Position numbers and translations under genes: made by a program. The notes under the pieces are model-generated. The model worked only from the letters and a program-made list of their open reading frames with translations. It was not told the origin of the DNA and made no database searches. From CAKZML01 sp963823435 (GTDB lineage: Bacteria; Pseudomonadota; Gammaproteobacteria; Steroidobacterales; BM003): DNA of 64,000 nt. The stretch spans positions 1 through 64,000 of the forward strand of contig CAWGLN010000004.1 of the NCBI GenBank assembly GCA_963823435.1, in the 5' to 3' direction. How positions within the stretch are numbered: the stretch's first letter is position 1; each line of letters begins with the position of its first letter. Of this stretch, positions 28,009 to 37,390 are shown piece after piece.

Positions 28009-31007
28009 AGGTAAAAGGCCGGCAGGATAAACAGGGTGAACAGCGTGCCTATCCCCAGCCCCGCTGCAATCGTCAGGCCAATATCGAAGCGACTGACAGC
28101 GCCGGGACCACTGGCAAGAAGTAACGGCACCATGGCCAGGATCATGGCTGCCGACGTCATGAGGATGGGGCGCAGACGAATCGCCGAGGCCTGCTCCACC
28201 GCCAATCGCTTGCTCATACCCTCATGAATTTGCAACTGGTTGGCGAACTCCACAATCAGGATACCGTTCTTTGCCACTACACCGATCAGGGTGATAAGTC
28301 CGACCTGGGTGTAAATATTGATGGAGGAAAATCCCAGGGTGATAAAGGCCAGCGCGCCGGCTGTCGCCAGGGGCACAGACACCAGGATGATCAAGGGGTC
28401 GCGCCAACTCTCAAACTGGGCGGCCAGCACGAGGTAGATCACCAGCAGGGACATGAAAAAGGTATATACCAGGACCGAACCCTGCTGCATAAACTGGCGG
28501 GAATCGCCTGAGTAATTCACCACATAGCCTTGTGGAAGACGTTTGTCCCCAAGCTCCTTCAGATAGGTCAGCGCTTCGCCCTGGGTCACACCGCCGCCCA
28601 TCACTCCCTCAAGAGTGACCGAATTCAGCTGCTGGAATTGACTGCGGGTGGACGGTTCCACTCCCTGCTCCAGCGACACCACGGTGGAAAGGGGCACCAT
28701 GGTGCCATCCCCGCCGCGTACAAAATACTGGCCCAGTTGATCGGCTTGCAGGCGGAATTCCCGCGCAACCTGGGGAATGACCTTGTAACTGTTGCCATCG
28801 ATGCTGAACCGGTTCACATAACCGCCACCCAACATCAAACCCAGGCCACGGCCAATGTCGGCCATGGACAAAGACAGGTCGGCAGCCCTGTCACGGTCAA
28901 TGACAACGTTGGTAATCGGTCTGTCCATTTCGACTGATTTTCTCAGGAACATGAAACGACCACTGCCCATGGCCTCGCCAATCATGGCATCGGCAACTTC
29001 GACGATTTCGGAATGCGGCCTGTCCGAGGTCAAGACAAACTGAATGGGCATGCCGCCACCACCGCCCGGCACACTTGAATTGGGAAACACCACCATACTC
29101 ATGCCCGCCACCTTGGCCAGCTGGGCCTGGACATCAGGCTGGATCTGGGCCTGGGAACGCTCCCGTTCGGATACAGATCCCATGTCAAAACCGCCAAAAA
29201 GGCCGCCGTTGCCCACGCCCAACACCATCCAGCTTTCCTTGTACTCGGGTATCTGCTGGAACAACGACTCTATCTGGGCGCCATAGGTTTCATTGTAATC
29301 CAGGGTGGCTGTACGCGGTCCGTTCCCCATAAAAAACAATGCGCTTTGATCTTCCGAGGGCGCCAGTTCGCTGCGGCTGCTGGCAAACATAAAATAGTTG
29401 GATGCCAATACCAGCACAGCCACCAGCACGGCCACCGCCACCGAGTCCAGGCTGCGATGAAGGGTCCGAAGATAGGACTTGGACAGCCAGCCGAAAAACC
29501 CTTCCACTGTCTGCTCGAAACGACCCTGGTTTCCATGGGACTTGAGCACATTGGCCGAGAGAACCGGAGACAGGGTCAGGGCCACGATACCGGAGATGAC
29601 AAAAGCGCCCGACAAGGTAAAGGCAAACTCGGTAAACAGGGTCCCGACCAGACCGCCGGTAAAGCCGATGGGGGCATACACGGCAAGCAGGGTGGTGGTC
29701 ATGGCGATGATCGGCACCGCCAGTTCTCGTGCGCCGGTGATGGCCGCCTGGATACGGGTCTTGCCCATTTCCACGTGGCGATGCACGTTCTCCACCACGA
29801 TGATGGCGTCGTCCACCACGAGGCCGATAGCGAGCACCATCGCCAACAGGGTGAGCAGATTGATGGAATACCCCAGCAACCACATGACGAAGGCGGCACC
29901 CACCATGGACAGTGGCACGGCCACTGCCGGCACCAGGGCCGCACGGGCTGAACCCAGGCTCAGGAAAATAACCACCAGCACGATGAGGATGGACTCTGCC
30001 AGGGTGGTGTATACCTCTGAAATGGAGTCACTGATATATACACTGCCGTCGTAGGCGACGCCGCCGGTAATGCCCTTGGGCAGCTGGGCCTGTATCGAGG
30101 GCATCAGGTCGTTGACCAGCTTGGCCACATCCAGGGGGTTGGCGCCCGGAGCGGTTTCGACCGCCAGGAATACACTGGGTGTGCCCTTGTACAGTACCCG
30201 CGTCTGGTACTGCTCGGCGCCCAGTTCCACTGCCGCGATATCTTCCAGGCGGACAAGCTTGTCGCTCTGGGTCTTGATCACCAGTTCGCGAAACTCTGCC
30301 TCGCTGGTCAGGTCGGTGTTGGCATCCAGGTCAATGGACACATACCTGCTCTTGGTGGACCCGATACCGGACAGGTAATTGTTAGATCGCAATACCGAGG
30401 CAACTTCTTCGGCAGACACATTCAGCGCTCGCATCCGGGCCGGATCCAGCCAGATACGGATGGCGAGTTCGGAGCCATAAACCGCCGCCTTGGCTACCCC
30501 CGGCAAGGCTTGAATCTGGGGCTGAATAACCCGGGTGGCGTAATCGGTAATTTGCGTTCCGGGAACCGTGTCACTCAAAAACCCCAGGTACATCAGGGCA
30601 AAAGTGCCATCGTCACCGCTATCGATTACCGGGTCCTCGCTCTCCGCCGGCAGGACATTGCGCTGACTGGCCACCTTGGCCTGAATTTCAGCGACCGCCG
30701 CATCGGTACTGTAATTCAGTTCCATGTGCACCTGGATGCTGGACACGCCCTTGCTGCTGGTGGCAGTCATGTAGTCAATGCCCCGGGCCTGGGCGATGAC
30801 TCGCTGCAACGGTGTCGTAATAAAGCCCTGCACCAGGTCGGAACTGGCGCCCGGGTACACCGTGGTCACGGTGATCACCGTGGTTTGCATCTCGGGAAAC
30901 TGACGCAGTTCCAGCATCCCGACCGAGCGCAGGCCCAGTAACAGAATGATCAGGCTGATGACGGTGGCCAATACCGGCCGCCGTATGAACAGGTCGGTAA
31001 ACCTCAT
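27957..31007 (-). CDS. RND efflux transporter permease (HAE1/multidrug type)
   Basis: The inner-membrane pump of a tripartite RND efflux system, 1,016 residues with twelve membrane segments and two large periplasmic loops. The N-terminal FTDLFIRRPVLATVISLIIL, the TM4 proton-relay GLVVDDAIIVVENVHRH, and the second-half GLITLIGVVAKNGILIVEF are all intact, and both relay aspartates are present. The gene overlaps the adaptor gene by four bases. No outer-membrane channel gene is next to it, so a TolC-type partner must come from elsewhere. A glycine-rich stretch VPGGGGGMPIQ lies in the second periplasmic loop. The substrate cannot be read from sequence. Confidence 0.95.
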   Translation of the reverse strand: MRFTDLFIRRPVLATVISLIILLLGLRSVGMLELRQFPEMQTTVITVTTVYPGASSDLVQGFITTPLQRVIAQARGIDYMTATSSKGVSSIQVHMELNYSTDAAVAEIQAKVASQRNVLPAESEDPVIDSGDDGTFALMYLGFLSDTVPGTQITDYATRVIQPQIQALPGVAKAAVYGSELAIRIWLDPARMRALNVSAEEVASVLRSNNYLSGIGSTKSRYVSIDLDANTDLTSEAEFRELVIKTQSDKLVRLEDIAAVELGAEQYQTRVLYKGTPSVFLAVETAPGANPLDVAKLVNDLMPSIQAQLPKGITGGVAYDGSVYISDSISEVYTTLAESILIVLVVIFLSLGSARAALVPAVAVPLSMVGAAFVMWLLGYSINLLTLLAMVLAIGLVVDDAIIVVENVHRHVEMGKTRIQAAITGARELAVPIIAMTTTLLAVYAPIGFTGGLVGTLFTEFAFTLSGAFVISGIVALTLSPVLSANVLKSHGNQGRFEQTVEGFFGWLSKSYLRTLHRSLDSVAVAVLVAVLVLASNYFMFASSRSELAPSEDQSALFFMGNGPRTATLDYNETYGAQIESLFQQIPEYKESWMVLGVGNGGLFGGFDMGSVSERERSQAQIQPDVQAQLAKVAGMSMVVFPNSSVPGGGGGMPIQFVLTSDRPHSEIVEVADAMIGEAMGSGRFMFLRKSVEMDRPITNVVIDRDRAADLSLSMADIGRGLGLMLGGGYVNRFSIDGNSYKVIPQVAREFRLQADQLGQYFVRGGDGTMVPLSTVVSLEQGVEPSTRSQFQQLNSVTLEGVMGGGVTQGEALTYLKELGDKRLPQGYVVNYSGDSRQFMQQGSVLVYTFFMSLLVIYLVLAAQFESWRDPLIILVSVPLATAGALAFITLGFSSINIYTQVGLITLIGVVAKNGILIVEFANQLQIHEGMSKRLAVEQASAIRLRPILMTSAAMILAMVPLLLASGPGAVSRFDIGLTIAAGLGIGTLFTLFILPAFYLWLAKDHSLTPKIEVTA

Positions 31008-32107
31008 GGGTGGCTCAACCGTTCATCGTCAAGGGGAAGACTGTTATCCACGGCAATAGCCTGGCCATCGCGCAGTTTCACCAGGCCGGTTCGCACCACC
31101 GTTTGACCGGCTTCCAGCCCCGAGCTGATAACTATCCGCCCACCACGAATTTCACCGGTGGTCACCTGCTGGCGGCTTGCCACCAGGCCGCCCTTGCCAT
31201 CGTCCACGACCAGGTAGAGAAAATCGCCATAGGTATTCAGACTGATCGCGGTACGCGGCACAGTGACCGCCTGGGTCAGTCCTTCAAACAGGTTCACCAC
31301 CCGCGCGAACATACCCGGCTTCAGGCGTCCGTCGGGATTGGCCAGGCGGGCCCGTATGGCAACCATCCTGGTGGCCACCTCCACGTCAGGCTCTATGGCT
31401 TGCAGCTGTCCCTTGAATACTTCGCCAGGATAGGCGCCCACGCTGATCTCAACCTCCTGACCTACGGCCAGGCCGGGCAGGAATCTTTCGGGTAAAGCGT
31501 AATCCACGTAAATCGGGTCCAGGGACTGCAGGCTCACAATGCGATCCCCCGGCTCGATGTACTCACCGGCATCCACCCGGCGAATACCCAGGACCCCGGA
31601 AAAAGGTGCGCTGACGGTTTTTCGCGCAATGATCGCCCGCTGCTGGGCAACCCTGGCCCGGGCTGCTTCAAACGCCGCCTCCGTCTGGTCGAAATCGGAT
31701 TTGGACATGGCTTTCTTGGGCAGCAGTTCCACGGCCCTCTCGAACTGCAACTCTGACAATCTCGCGTCCGCCACCAGGACCTGCAGGGCGGCCCGGTCAA
31801 TTTCATCATCCAGACGCAGCAGCGGCTGCCCCTGCTTCACTTGCTGGCCTGACTCAAATAACAATTCCTTGACCAGGCCACTTACTTCGGGTGTCAGGTG
31901 TATACCCTGGACCGAGCTCAAGCTGCCCACAGATCCGATGGAAGGCCGCCAGCTTTCCAGGGTCGCCTCCGCCGTTGCGATAATCGCTGGTGGCTGTGGC
32001 TGCGACATGGCCTTGCCCATGGCCTGGTAGCCGAGGTATTTCCAGTAAAAAATTCCACCGAAAATCCCGCCCAGCAGGATTACCGCAATTAACGCCCGTT
32101 TGATCAT
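31004..32107 (-). CDS. RND efflux periplasmic adaptor subunit (membrane fusion protein)
   Basis: A 367-residue adaptor that connects the RND pump to the outer-membrane channel. It has an N-terminal membrane anchor (RALIAVILLGGIFGGIFYW), a biotinyl-lipoyl-like domain split by a helical hairpin (GLVKELLFESGQQVKQGQPL, AALQVLVADARLSELQFERA, RVAQQRAIIARKTVSAPFSG) and a beta-barrel domain (GQEVEISVGAYPGEVFKGQL). It is the first gene of the operon, transcribed away from the aminotransferase. Confidence 0.94.
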   Translation of the reverse strand: MIKRALIAVILLGGIFGGIFYWKYLGYQAMGKAMSQPQPPAIIATAEATLESWRPSIGSVGSLSSVQGIHLTPEVSGLVKELLFESGQQVKQGQPLLRLDDEIDRAALQVLVADARLSELQFERAVELLPKKAMSKSDFDQTEAAFEAARARVAQQRAIIARKTVSAPFSGVLGIRRVDAGEYIEPGDRIVSLQSLDPIYVDYALPERFLPGLAVGQEVEISVGAYPGEVFKGQLQAIEPDVEVATRMVAIRARLANPDGRLKPGMFARVVNLFEGLTQAVTVPRTAISLNTYGDFLYLVVDDGKGGLVASRQQVTTGEIRGGRIVISSGLEAGQTVVRTGLVKLRDGQAIAVDNSLPLDDERLSHP

Positions 32108-32317
32108 TTTTCTTTTTTACCCTGTCGTGGCCAACATCCAGAGAATCGCCCAGGTCAGAATGAGCCGCTGTACCGGTTTGTGGCCGTGATGTTTTCTGAA
32201 TTAGCCGCTAACTTTAACGCGACTGGGTACTTATTCCTACCTCGTTTACCCCTTCCTCCGCCGCTATACCTTATTGCCCGGCAACCGGGACAGGCGTAAG
32301 TTCAAGCTGGCAGGCAC
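32108..32317. promoter_or_regulatory. Divergent promoter region, RND operon / aminotransferase
   Basis: A 210-base gap between two genes transcribed outward. It is locally AT-richer than its surroundings around 32185-32275. No regulator gene is adjacent and no operator-like repeat was obvious. Confidence 0.35.
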
Positions 32318-33628
32318 GTGGCCGGCAAGGGAGTCGCAGGATTGAACGAAAAAACCTCACAGCCACCCACCATCAAGCTTGAACCGCGGCTGTCAGGATT
32401 GGCCAAGTCCGCCACCCTGGCCATAAACGAGCACTCGCAGGCCCTCGCGGCGCAGGGCAAGCACGTGGTGCGGCTGGGTCTTGGGCAGTCACCGTTTCCT
32501 GTCCCGGCAGTCATGCAACGCGCACTACAGCTCAATGCCCATCAGAAAGCCTATCTTGCGGTCCAGGGTCTTGCGGAACTGCGTCTGGCGGTGAGCAGGT
32601 ATATCGAGCGCACCGAGGGTCTGCGCTACGCGCCTGACCAGGTGCTGATCGGGCCGGGTACCAAGGAGCTGTTGTTCCATCTGCAACTGGCCTGTGACGC
32701 GGAATTGCTGCTGCCCTCCCCCAGTTGGGTGTCCTATGCTCCACAGGCCAGGATTTTGGGCCGGGACATGCAATGGCTGCCCTCCGATCCAGGCCAGCCG
32801 GACCTGGATCCGGACGTGCTGGACCGATATTGCAGGCAGCAGCCGGCCCGGCCGAGATTGCTGGTACTCAACTACCCGAACAACCCGAGCGGAAGCAGTC
32901 CCGCAGCCGACCGGCTGCAGGCCATTGCGGGCGTGGCGCGCCAGCATCACGTGATGATTTTGTCTGACGAAATTTACAGCGGACTGCATTTTGACAATCA
33001 GCATGTTTCCATCGCGCGCTACTACCCCGAAGGCACCATTATCAGTAACGGTATCAGCAAGTGGGCCGGGGCCGGTGGCTGGCGCCTGGGTGCGTTTGTC
33101 TTCCCCACCACCCTTGGGTCGGTACTCAAGGGCATGGTGACCCTGGCCAGCGAATCCTACACCTCAGTCAGTGCACCTATTCAGTACGCGGCAATACATG
33201 CGTTTAACGACAACCCGGAGCTACAGGAATACCTGGATGTCTGCCGGCGCTTGCTTAAAGCCCTTATGCTGTGGGGCTGGCGCACTCTTGAGGAGGCCGG
33301 CGCACAACTGGCACAACCACGCGGCGGCTTTTACCTTCTGCCACATATGGAGGCGCTACGAGACAAGCTCGATCTGCACAACAGCCAGGCCCTGTGCAAA
33401 TACTTGCTGGAAAACACCGGGGTTGCCGCCCTGCCCGGCACGGCATTCGGCCGAGCGCCGGACGAACTGTCATTGCGACTGGCCTGCGTGGACTTTGACG
33501 GCGAGACCGCCCTCAACGCGATGAAGGAACTTCCGCCTGGCGCCGAACCAGACGAGGCGTTCCTGGCCGAGTATTGCCAACCTACCTTCGGCGGCATCCA
33601 GCGCATAGCCGCTTGCTTCCAGACCTGA
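32318..33628 (+). CDS. PLP-dependent aminotransferase, class I/II
   Basis: A fold-type I aminotransferase of 428-436 residues. Visible features are GPGTKELLFHLQLA (cofactor phosphate region), NYPNNPSGSSP, SDEIYSGLHF (Asp that binds the pyridine nitrogen and a Tyr) and the Schiff-base lysine in SNGISKWAGAGGWRLGAFVF. The C-terminal substrate Arg is probably in LSLRLACVDFDG. The substrate is unknown; aspartate-type or alanine/valine-type activity is possible. The GTG at 32318 is the upstream start, but TTG at 32342 has a better placed GGGAG and may be the true start. It is monocistronic and divergent from the RND operon. Confidence 0.87.
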   Translation: MAGKGVAGLNEKTSQPPTIKLEPRLSGLAKSATLAINEHSQALAAQGKHVVRLGLGQSPFPVPAVMQRALQLNAHQKAYLAVQGLAELRLAVSRYIERTEGLRYAPDQVLIGPGTKELLFHLQLACDAELLLPSPSWVSYAPQARILGRDMQWLPSDPGQPDLDPDVLDRYCRQQPARPRLLVLNYPNNPSGSSPAADRLQAIAGVARQHHVMILSDEIYSGLHFDNQHVSIARYYPEGTIISNGISKWAGAGGWRLGAFVFPTTLGSVLKGMVTLASESYTSVSAPIQYAAIHAFNDNPELQEYLDVCRRLLKALMLWGWRTLEEAGAQLAQPRGGFYLLPHMEALRDKLDLHNSQALCKYLLENTGVAALPGTAFGRAPDELSLRLACVDFDGETALNAMKELPPGAEPDEAFLAEYCQPTFGGIQRIAACFQT

Positions 33629-33714
33629 TACCCGACCTCCCCAGGCCCGGTTGCGGCCCGGCGGGAGTATCGCCTGCGCCGGATATACCGGGTGACCGCT
33701 CCGATATGCGCATG

Positions 33715-33743
33715 TTGACTTTCCGGTTAGATGATATTATTTT
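33715..33743 (+). promoter_or_regulatory. Sigma-70-like promoter of the SPFH-Arc operon
   Basis: TTGACT at 33715-33720, a 17-base spacer and TATTTT at 33738-33743, in a clearly AT-rich stretch. It lies 34 bases ahead of the ATG at 33777. Confidence 0.6.
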
Positions 33744-33776
33744 GATATCAGTTTAATTCGCGCAAGAGAGATCGCC

Positions 33777-34647
33777 ATGATTAAAGAAATTCGTCGCAAG
33801 GTAAGTTCCGGATACCTGTTCCTGGGCCTGCTGGCCGCAGCCCAGGTAATCGGCGCCTATGGAATTTTTAATGGACTGCAAAGGTCTCGAATTTCCCATG
33901 GCGATTTTTTGGGCCTTGTTCAGCGTAGTCGTCCTGGTGTGTTGGTTCGGGCTGTTCATGGTCAATCCCAACGAGGGCAAGGTGCTGCAGATTTTCGGCA
34001 AGTACGCGGGAACCGCAAGAGAGCCGGGGCTGCGTTGGGCCAACCCTTTCTATGCCAAGAAGGCGGTTTCCCTGCGTATACGCAATTTCGAAAGTGGCAA
34101 GCTCAAGGTGAATGATTCCAATGGCAGTCCGATCGAAATCGCAGCCGTGGTGGTATGGAAAGTAGTGGATACCGCCGAGGCAGTATTCGAGGTGGACGAC
34201 TTCGAAGAATTCGTCACTATCCAGAGCGAGGCGGCACTGCGCAACCTGGCAACCAGCTATCCCTACGAGACCCATGATGACGATCAAATCAGTCTGCGTA
34301 GTGATCCGAAAACAATCGCCGGCAGTCTGCGCAAGGAAATCCAGGAACGCCTGGAAAAAGCCGGCGTGGACGTCATCGAGGCACGCATTTCTCACCTGGC
34401 CTACGCCCAGGAAATCGCCCACGCCATGCTGCGCCGGCAGCAAGCCTCGGCCATCATCGCCGCACGTAAGCAAATCGTTGAAGGGGCCGTGGGCATGGTG
34501 AAAATGGCCCTGCACGAATTGAAAGAGCAAGGCGTGGTTGAACTGGACGAGGAACGCAAGGCCGGCATGGTGAGCAACCTGCTGGTGGTGCTGTGCAGTG
34601 AAGAAGCCGCACAACCGGTGTTGAATACCGGCACGCTCCACAACTAA
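33777..34647 (+). CDS. SPFH/band-7 domain membrane protein, one frameshift
   Basis: A stomatin/flotillin-like protein of about 289 residues. It opens MIKEIRRKVSSGYLFLGLLA with a membrane segment, continues in another frame after a break near 33880 with a second segment (AIFWALFSVVVLVCWFGLFM), then the SPFH domain (NPNEGKVLQIFGKYAGTARE, NSNGSPIEIAAVVVWKVVDT, FVTIQSEAALRNLATSYPYE) and a C-terminal coiled coil (ARISHLAYAQEIAHAMLRRQ, ASAIIAARKQIVEGAVGMV). SPFH proteins form large ring or cage assemblies on membranes and organise membrane domains or proteases. It is followed 50 bases on by an Arc-type protein, a recurrent pairing in bacteria. Confidence 0.85.
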
Positions 34648-34697
34648 TCAAGGCAGCACGGGGAACGCTCGCGCGCTCCCCGGTTGCAGATACCTGA

Positions 34698-35048
34698 ATG
34701 AGCAAACGCAAACCTTTCGCCCTGCGCATCAATGAAGACATCCTGAGCGCCATGCAAAAATGGGCGGACGATGAATTGCGTAGCGTAAACGGACAGATTG
34801 AATACGTGCTCAGGGAAGCACTGAAGACAGGCCTCCAGGCTGCCCCGCAACAGAGCACGACCAGAAAAAGTATTCCTAGGGTACCTCCGCGGGAGCGCGT
34901 CGGCCGCGACACGCGACTTTTACCACCCCCCAATGCGCAGGCTTTCCTGAACCCGCGCATTTTCCCTGGATTATCTTTCACTGTTCTCGCCTTCCGGCAC
35001 AGCTTTGTCACCCGGACGGGTCTGATAGATATTTATTTTTGCCAATAA
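34698..35048 (+). CDS. Arc/ribbon-helix-helix family protein
   Basis: A 116-residue protein. Residues 1-50 (SKRKPFALRINEDILSAMQK, WADDELRSVNGQIEYVLREA) form a ribbon-helix-helix domain of the Arc type, with the usual strand PFALRIN and RSVNGQIEYVLREAL helix pair. The remaining 65 residues are basic, proline-rich and low in conservation, so the true end of the conserved part is about residue 55. It sits directly after the SPFH gene. Arc-type proteins bind DNA as dimers; here it may autoregulate the pair. It also resembles antitoxin-type RHH proteins, but no toxin is visible. Confidence 0.75.
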   Translation: MSKRKPFALRINEDILSAMQKWADDELRSVNGQIEYVLREALKTGLQAAPQQSTTRKSIPRVPPRERVGRDTRLLPPPNAQAFLNPRIFPGLSFTVLAFRHSFVTRTGLIDIYFCQ

Positions 35049-35118
35049 TAACAGCAGGTTAACGAATTACGCTTCGAGAACCTGGCAAGTCACGACGAGA
35101 CATATCGGTAAATACGAA

Positions 35119-35133
35119 TGAGAATGATTGTCG
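35119..35133 (+). promoter_or_regulatory. Putative Fur box upstream of feoB
   Basis: TGAGAATGATTGTCG fits the 7-1-7 Fur consensus TGATAATNATTATCA at six of seven positions on the left arm and five of seven on the right. It lies 152 bases before feoB, in an otherwise ungenic stretch, which is where iron repression is expected. Confidence 0.6.
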
Positions 35134-35154
35134 TTTAGAACTAGGGTGCATACC

Positions 35155-35292
35155 ATGTATCCAACAGCCGGAACCCTGCCCCGCCACTCCTGCGGGCCGG
35201 CCTGGCTGTCAGGCATGTCCCGCGGGATTGCGCCCGTTGCCAACCGGCGCCGGCACAGGGCGTCACTAGTAGAGAATCGAAAAAATGAGTAG
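35155..35292 (+). CDS. Possible 45-residue ORF ahead of feoB, unrecognised
   Basis: An ATG at 35155 opens a frame ending TAG at 35290, overlapping the feoB start. The product (MYPTAGTLPRHSCGPAWLSG, then basic) has no FeoA-like SH3 features and no clear ribosome site. It may be a leader or chance. No feoA or feoC is present. Confidence 0.2.
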   Translation: MYPTAGTLPRHSCGPAWLSGMSRGIAPVANRRRHRASLVENRKNE

Positions 35293-37339
35293 TCATGTCG
35301 GCACAACCTCGGTCCCCGTCCAGTTTCCCCTCTACCGTGGTGAGAAACGGGTTCGTATAGCCCTGCTGGGTATGCCCAATAGTGGCAAGAGCACCTTGTT
35401 TCAGGCCGTGTCGGCCACCTCGGTCAGAACCGGCAAGCTCGCCGGTACCGGCCGCACCTACGGTGAGTGCCGGGTGCAGGTCGGTCTGGATGAGGCAAAC
35501 CTGGTTGACCTGCCCAGCATCCAGTCCCTGCACCACCTCGAAGACGGTGACTTGCTGGCCCTGAAGTACCTGCTTTGGGGCGATGAGCCACCGCCCGTGT
35601 CCGCCCATGACCATGCGACCCCGCCGGCCCCGTTCTCGCCACCGGATGTAATCATCCAGGTGGTGGATGCCACTGCCCTGGAACGGCACCTTGAGCTGAC
35701 CCTGGAATTGAGCCAGCTGGGCAAACCCATGGTGCTGGCATTGAACCGGATGGATGAGGCAGCAAAACGAGGATTGAAAATCAGCGCCAGCATGCTGGAG
35801 CGTGAACTGGGCGTTCGTGTCATACCGACGATCGCCACCATGGGTCAGGGTATCTCGGAGTTGTTCACAGCTGCGGTTGCAGTGGTGCGAGAAGACGTCT
35901 GCCCGGTACCACAGCCGTTCAGCCCACACATTGCCGAGGCCATGAAACCCCTCAGTAACGCCCTGAACGATGCCGACATCAACGCAGCCTTCCAGGCGCC
36001 GCATGCCTTCCTGGTTCAGCAGGTTGCAGCCGGCGACCCATTTATCCTCGGCGAGCTGGGCCAGCATTTCCCGGCCCGCGTCCCGGCACTGAAAAACCTG
36101 GTCGAAGGGGCTGGCACACTGCTACCACGCCCGCTGGCGGAGGAAATGCATGCTGACCGCCACCACATGGCGGCCAGCCTGTTTGAGCTGGTAACCCGCA
36201 CCGGCGTGAGCCCCGAAAAAGGCGGTTGGCGGGCCCTGCTGGACAAGTTGTTCCTGGACCCTCGCATTGGATTGCTTGGCTCCCTGGCCGTATTTGCCCT
36301 GGTGTTGTTTGTGGTGTTCGAGGTAGGCGGCTGGCTGGACAGTCTCACCGCCGCACGCCTGATCGAGGCTGCCCAGGATTGGCAGCCGGTAAGTACGGGC
36401 GGCGTGATCGGACGCGCCGTGGTAGACGGCCTGATCGGTCTGATCGGTATCGTGGTGCCGTATATGCTGCCCCTGGTCCTGTTGCTGGTCGCCCTGGAAG
36501 AAGCCGGCATCATGCACCGCATCGCCTTCGTGGTAGACCGTGGATTCCACAAGATCGGTCTGCATGGCGCCGTGGCCGTGCCTTTTCTGCTGGGCCTGGG
36601 CTGCAATGTGCCGGCCCTGTCGGCAGTGGCCGCCTCCTCCCGTGGAAAAGAACGTTTCGTGGCCTCCTTGCTGATTACTTTCGTACCCTGCTCCGCCCGC
36701 TCGGCCATTATCCTGGCCCTTGCCGGCAAATACCTGGGTGGCCTGGGAGTACTGGCCATTTTCGGTTCGACCATGCTGGTCATCGCGCTGCTGGGCAAGC
36801 TGCTGACTCGTCGCTACCCGGATTCCGGGCCAGGCCAGGTACAGGAAATCCCCCCCTACTCGCTGCCCAATATCAAGACCTTGCTGGCCACTACCTGGTC
36901 CCGCACCAGCGATATCCTGACCATCGTCACGCCATTGCTGGTGGGTGGCAGTGTGGTCCTGGCCCTGCTCTCGCATTTCCAGGCGGACGCATACATCAAC
37001 CTTGCACTCACGCCGATAACCGGCTGGTGGCTGGGTCTGCCGGTCGTGCTGGGGGTGCCCATCCTGTTCGGCGTGTTGCGCAAGGAATTGTCGCTGCTGA
37101 TGATCTACCAGGCCCTGGGAGGTTTCGACGTCGGCCAGTACCTTGACTGGGTGCAGATCGCCACCTTCCTGGTGTTCCTGACGTTCTACATCCCCTGCGT
37201 TTCCACCTTCGCGGTGATGCTCAAGACCCTGGGCAAACGTGACGCCTGGTTCTCCGTGGCCTTGTCCGTGGCGGTGGCGCTGGTCGTCAGCCTGCTGGTG
37301 CGGGTGCCACTGGAAATGATCCAGCGTGGACTTGCCTAG
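35285..37339 (+). CDS. feoB: Ferrous iron transporter B
   Basis: The GTP-gated inner-membrane Fe(II) importer, 684 residues. The N-terminal G domain has G1 GMPNSGKS (29-36), G4 NRMD (154-157) and a G3 that reads DLPS (75-78) in place of DxPG. The membrane part has the Gate motifs with conserved cysteines, LGLGCNVPALSAVAASSRGK and LLITFVPCSARSAIILALAG, and the core and final segments to the end. No feoA or feoC lies next to it. A Fur box 150 bases upstream points to iron repression. The G3 change and the absence of FeoA make this a divergent FeoB; it could still move iron. Confidence 0.92.
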   Translation: MSSHVGTTSVPVQFPLYRGEKRVRIALLGMPNSGKSTLFQAVSATSVRTGKLAGTGRTYGECRVQVGLDEANLVDLPSIQSLHHLEDGDLLALKYLLWGDEPPPVSAHDHATPPAPFSPPDVIIQVVDATALERHLELTLELSQLGKPMVLALNRMDEAAKRGLKISASMLERELGVRVIPTIATMGQGISELFTAAVAVVREDVCPVPQPFSPHIAEAMKPLSNALNDADINAAFQAPHAFLVQQVAAGDPFILGELGQHFPARVPALKNLVEGAGTLLPRPLAEEMHADRHHMAASLFELVTRTGVSPEKGGWRALLDKLFLDPRIGLLGSLAVFALVLFVVFEVGGWLDSLTAARLIEAAQDWQPVSTGGVIGRAVVDGLIGLIGIVVPYMLPLVLLLVALEEAGIMHRIAFVVDRGFHKIGLHGAVAVPFLLGLGCNVPALSAVAASSRGKERFVASLLITFVPCSARSAIILALAGKYLGGLGVLAIFGSTMLVIALLGKLLTRRYPDSGPGQVQEIPPYSLPNIKTLLATTWSRTSDILTIVTPLLVGGSVVLALLSHFQADAYINLALTPITGWWLGLPVVLGVPILFGVLRKELSLLMIYQALGGFDVGQYLDWVQIATFLVFLTFYIPCVSTFAVMLKTLGKRDAWFSVALSVAVALVVSLLVRVPLEMIQRGLA

Positions 37340-37390
37340 TCACCCTGCGACCCAGGTATATCCAACTGCAGGCAGGCGCTGTTCCGGGAA

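Noticed and set aside
34664..34682. GC-rich hairpin between the SPFH and Arc genes as a terminator
   Set aside because: The stem GGGGA/TCCCC with an inner CGC/GCG has no T-run and lies inside a likely two-gene operon; at most it tunes expression of the second gene.
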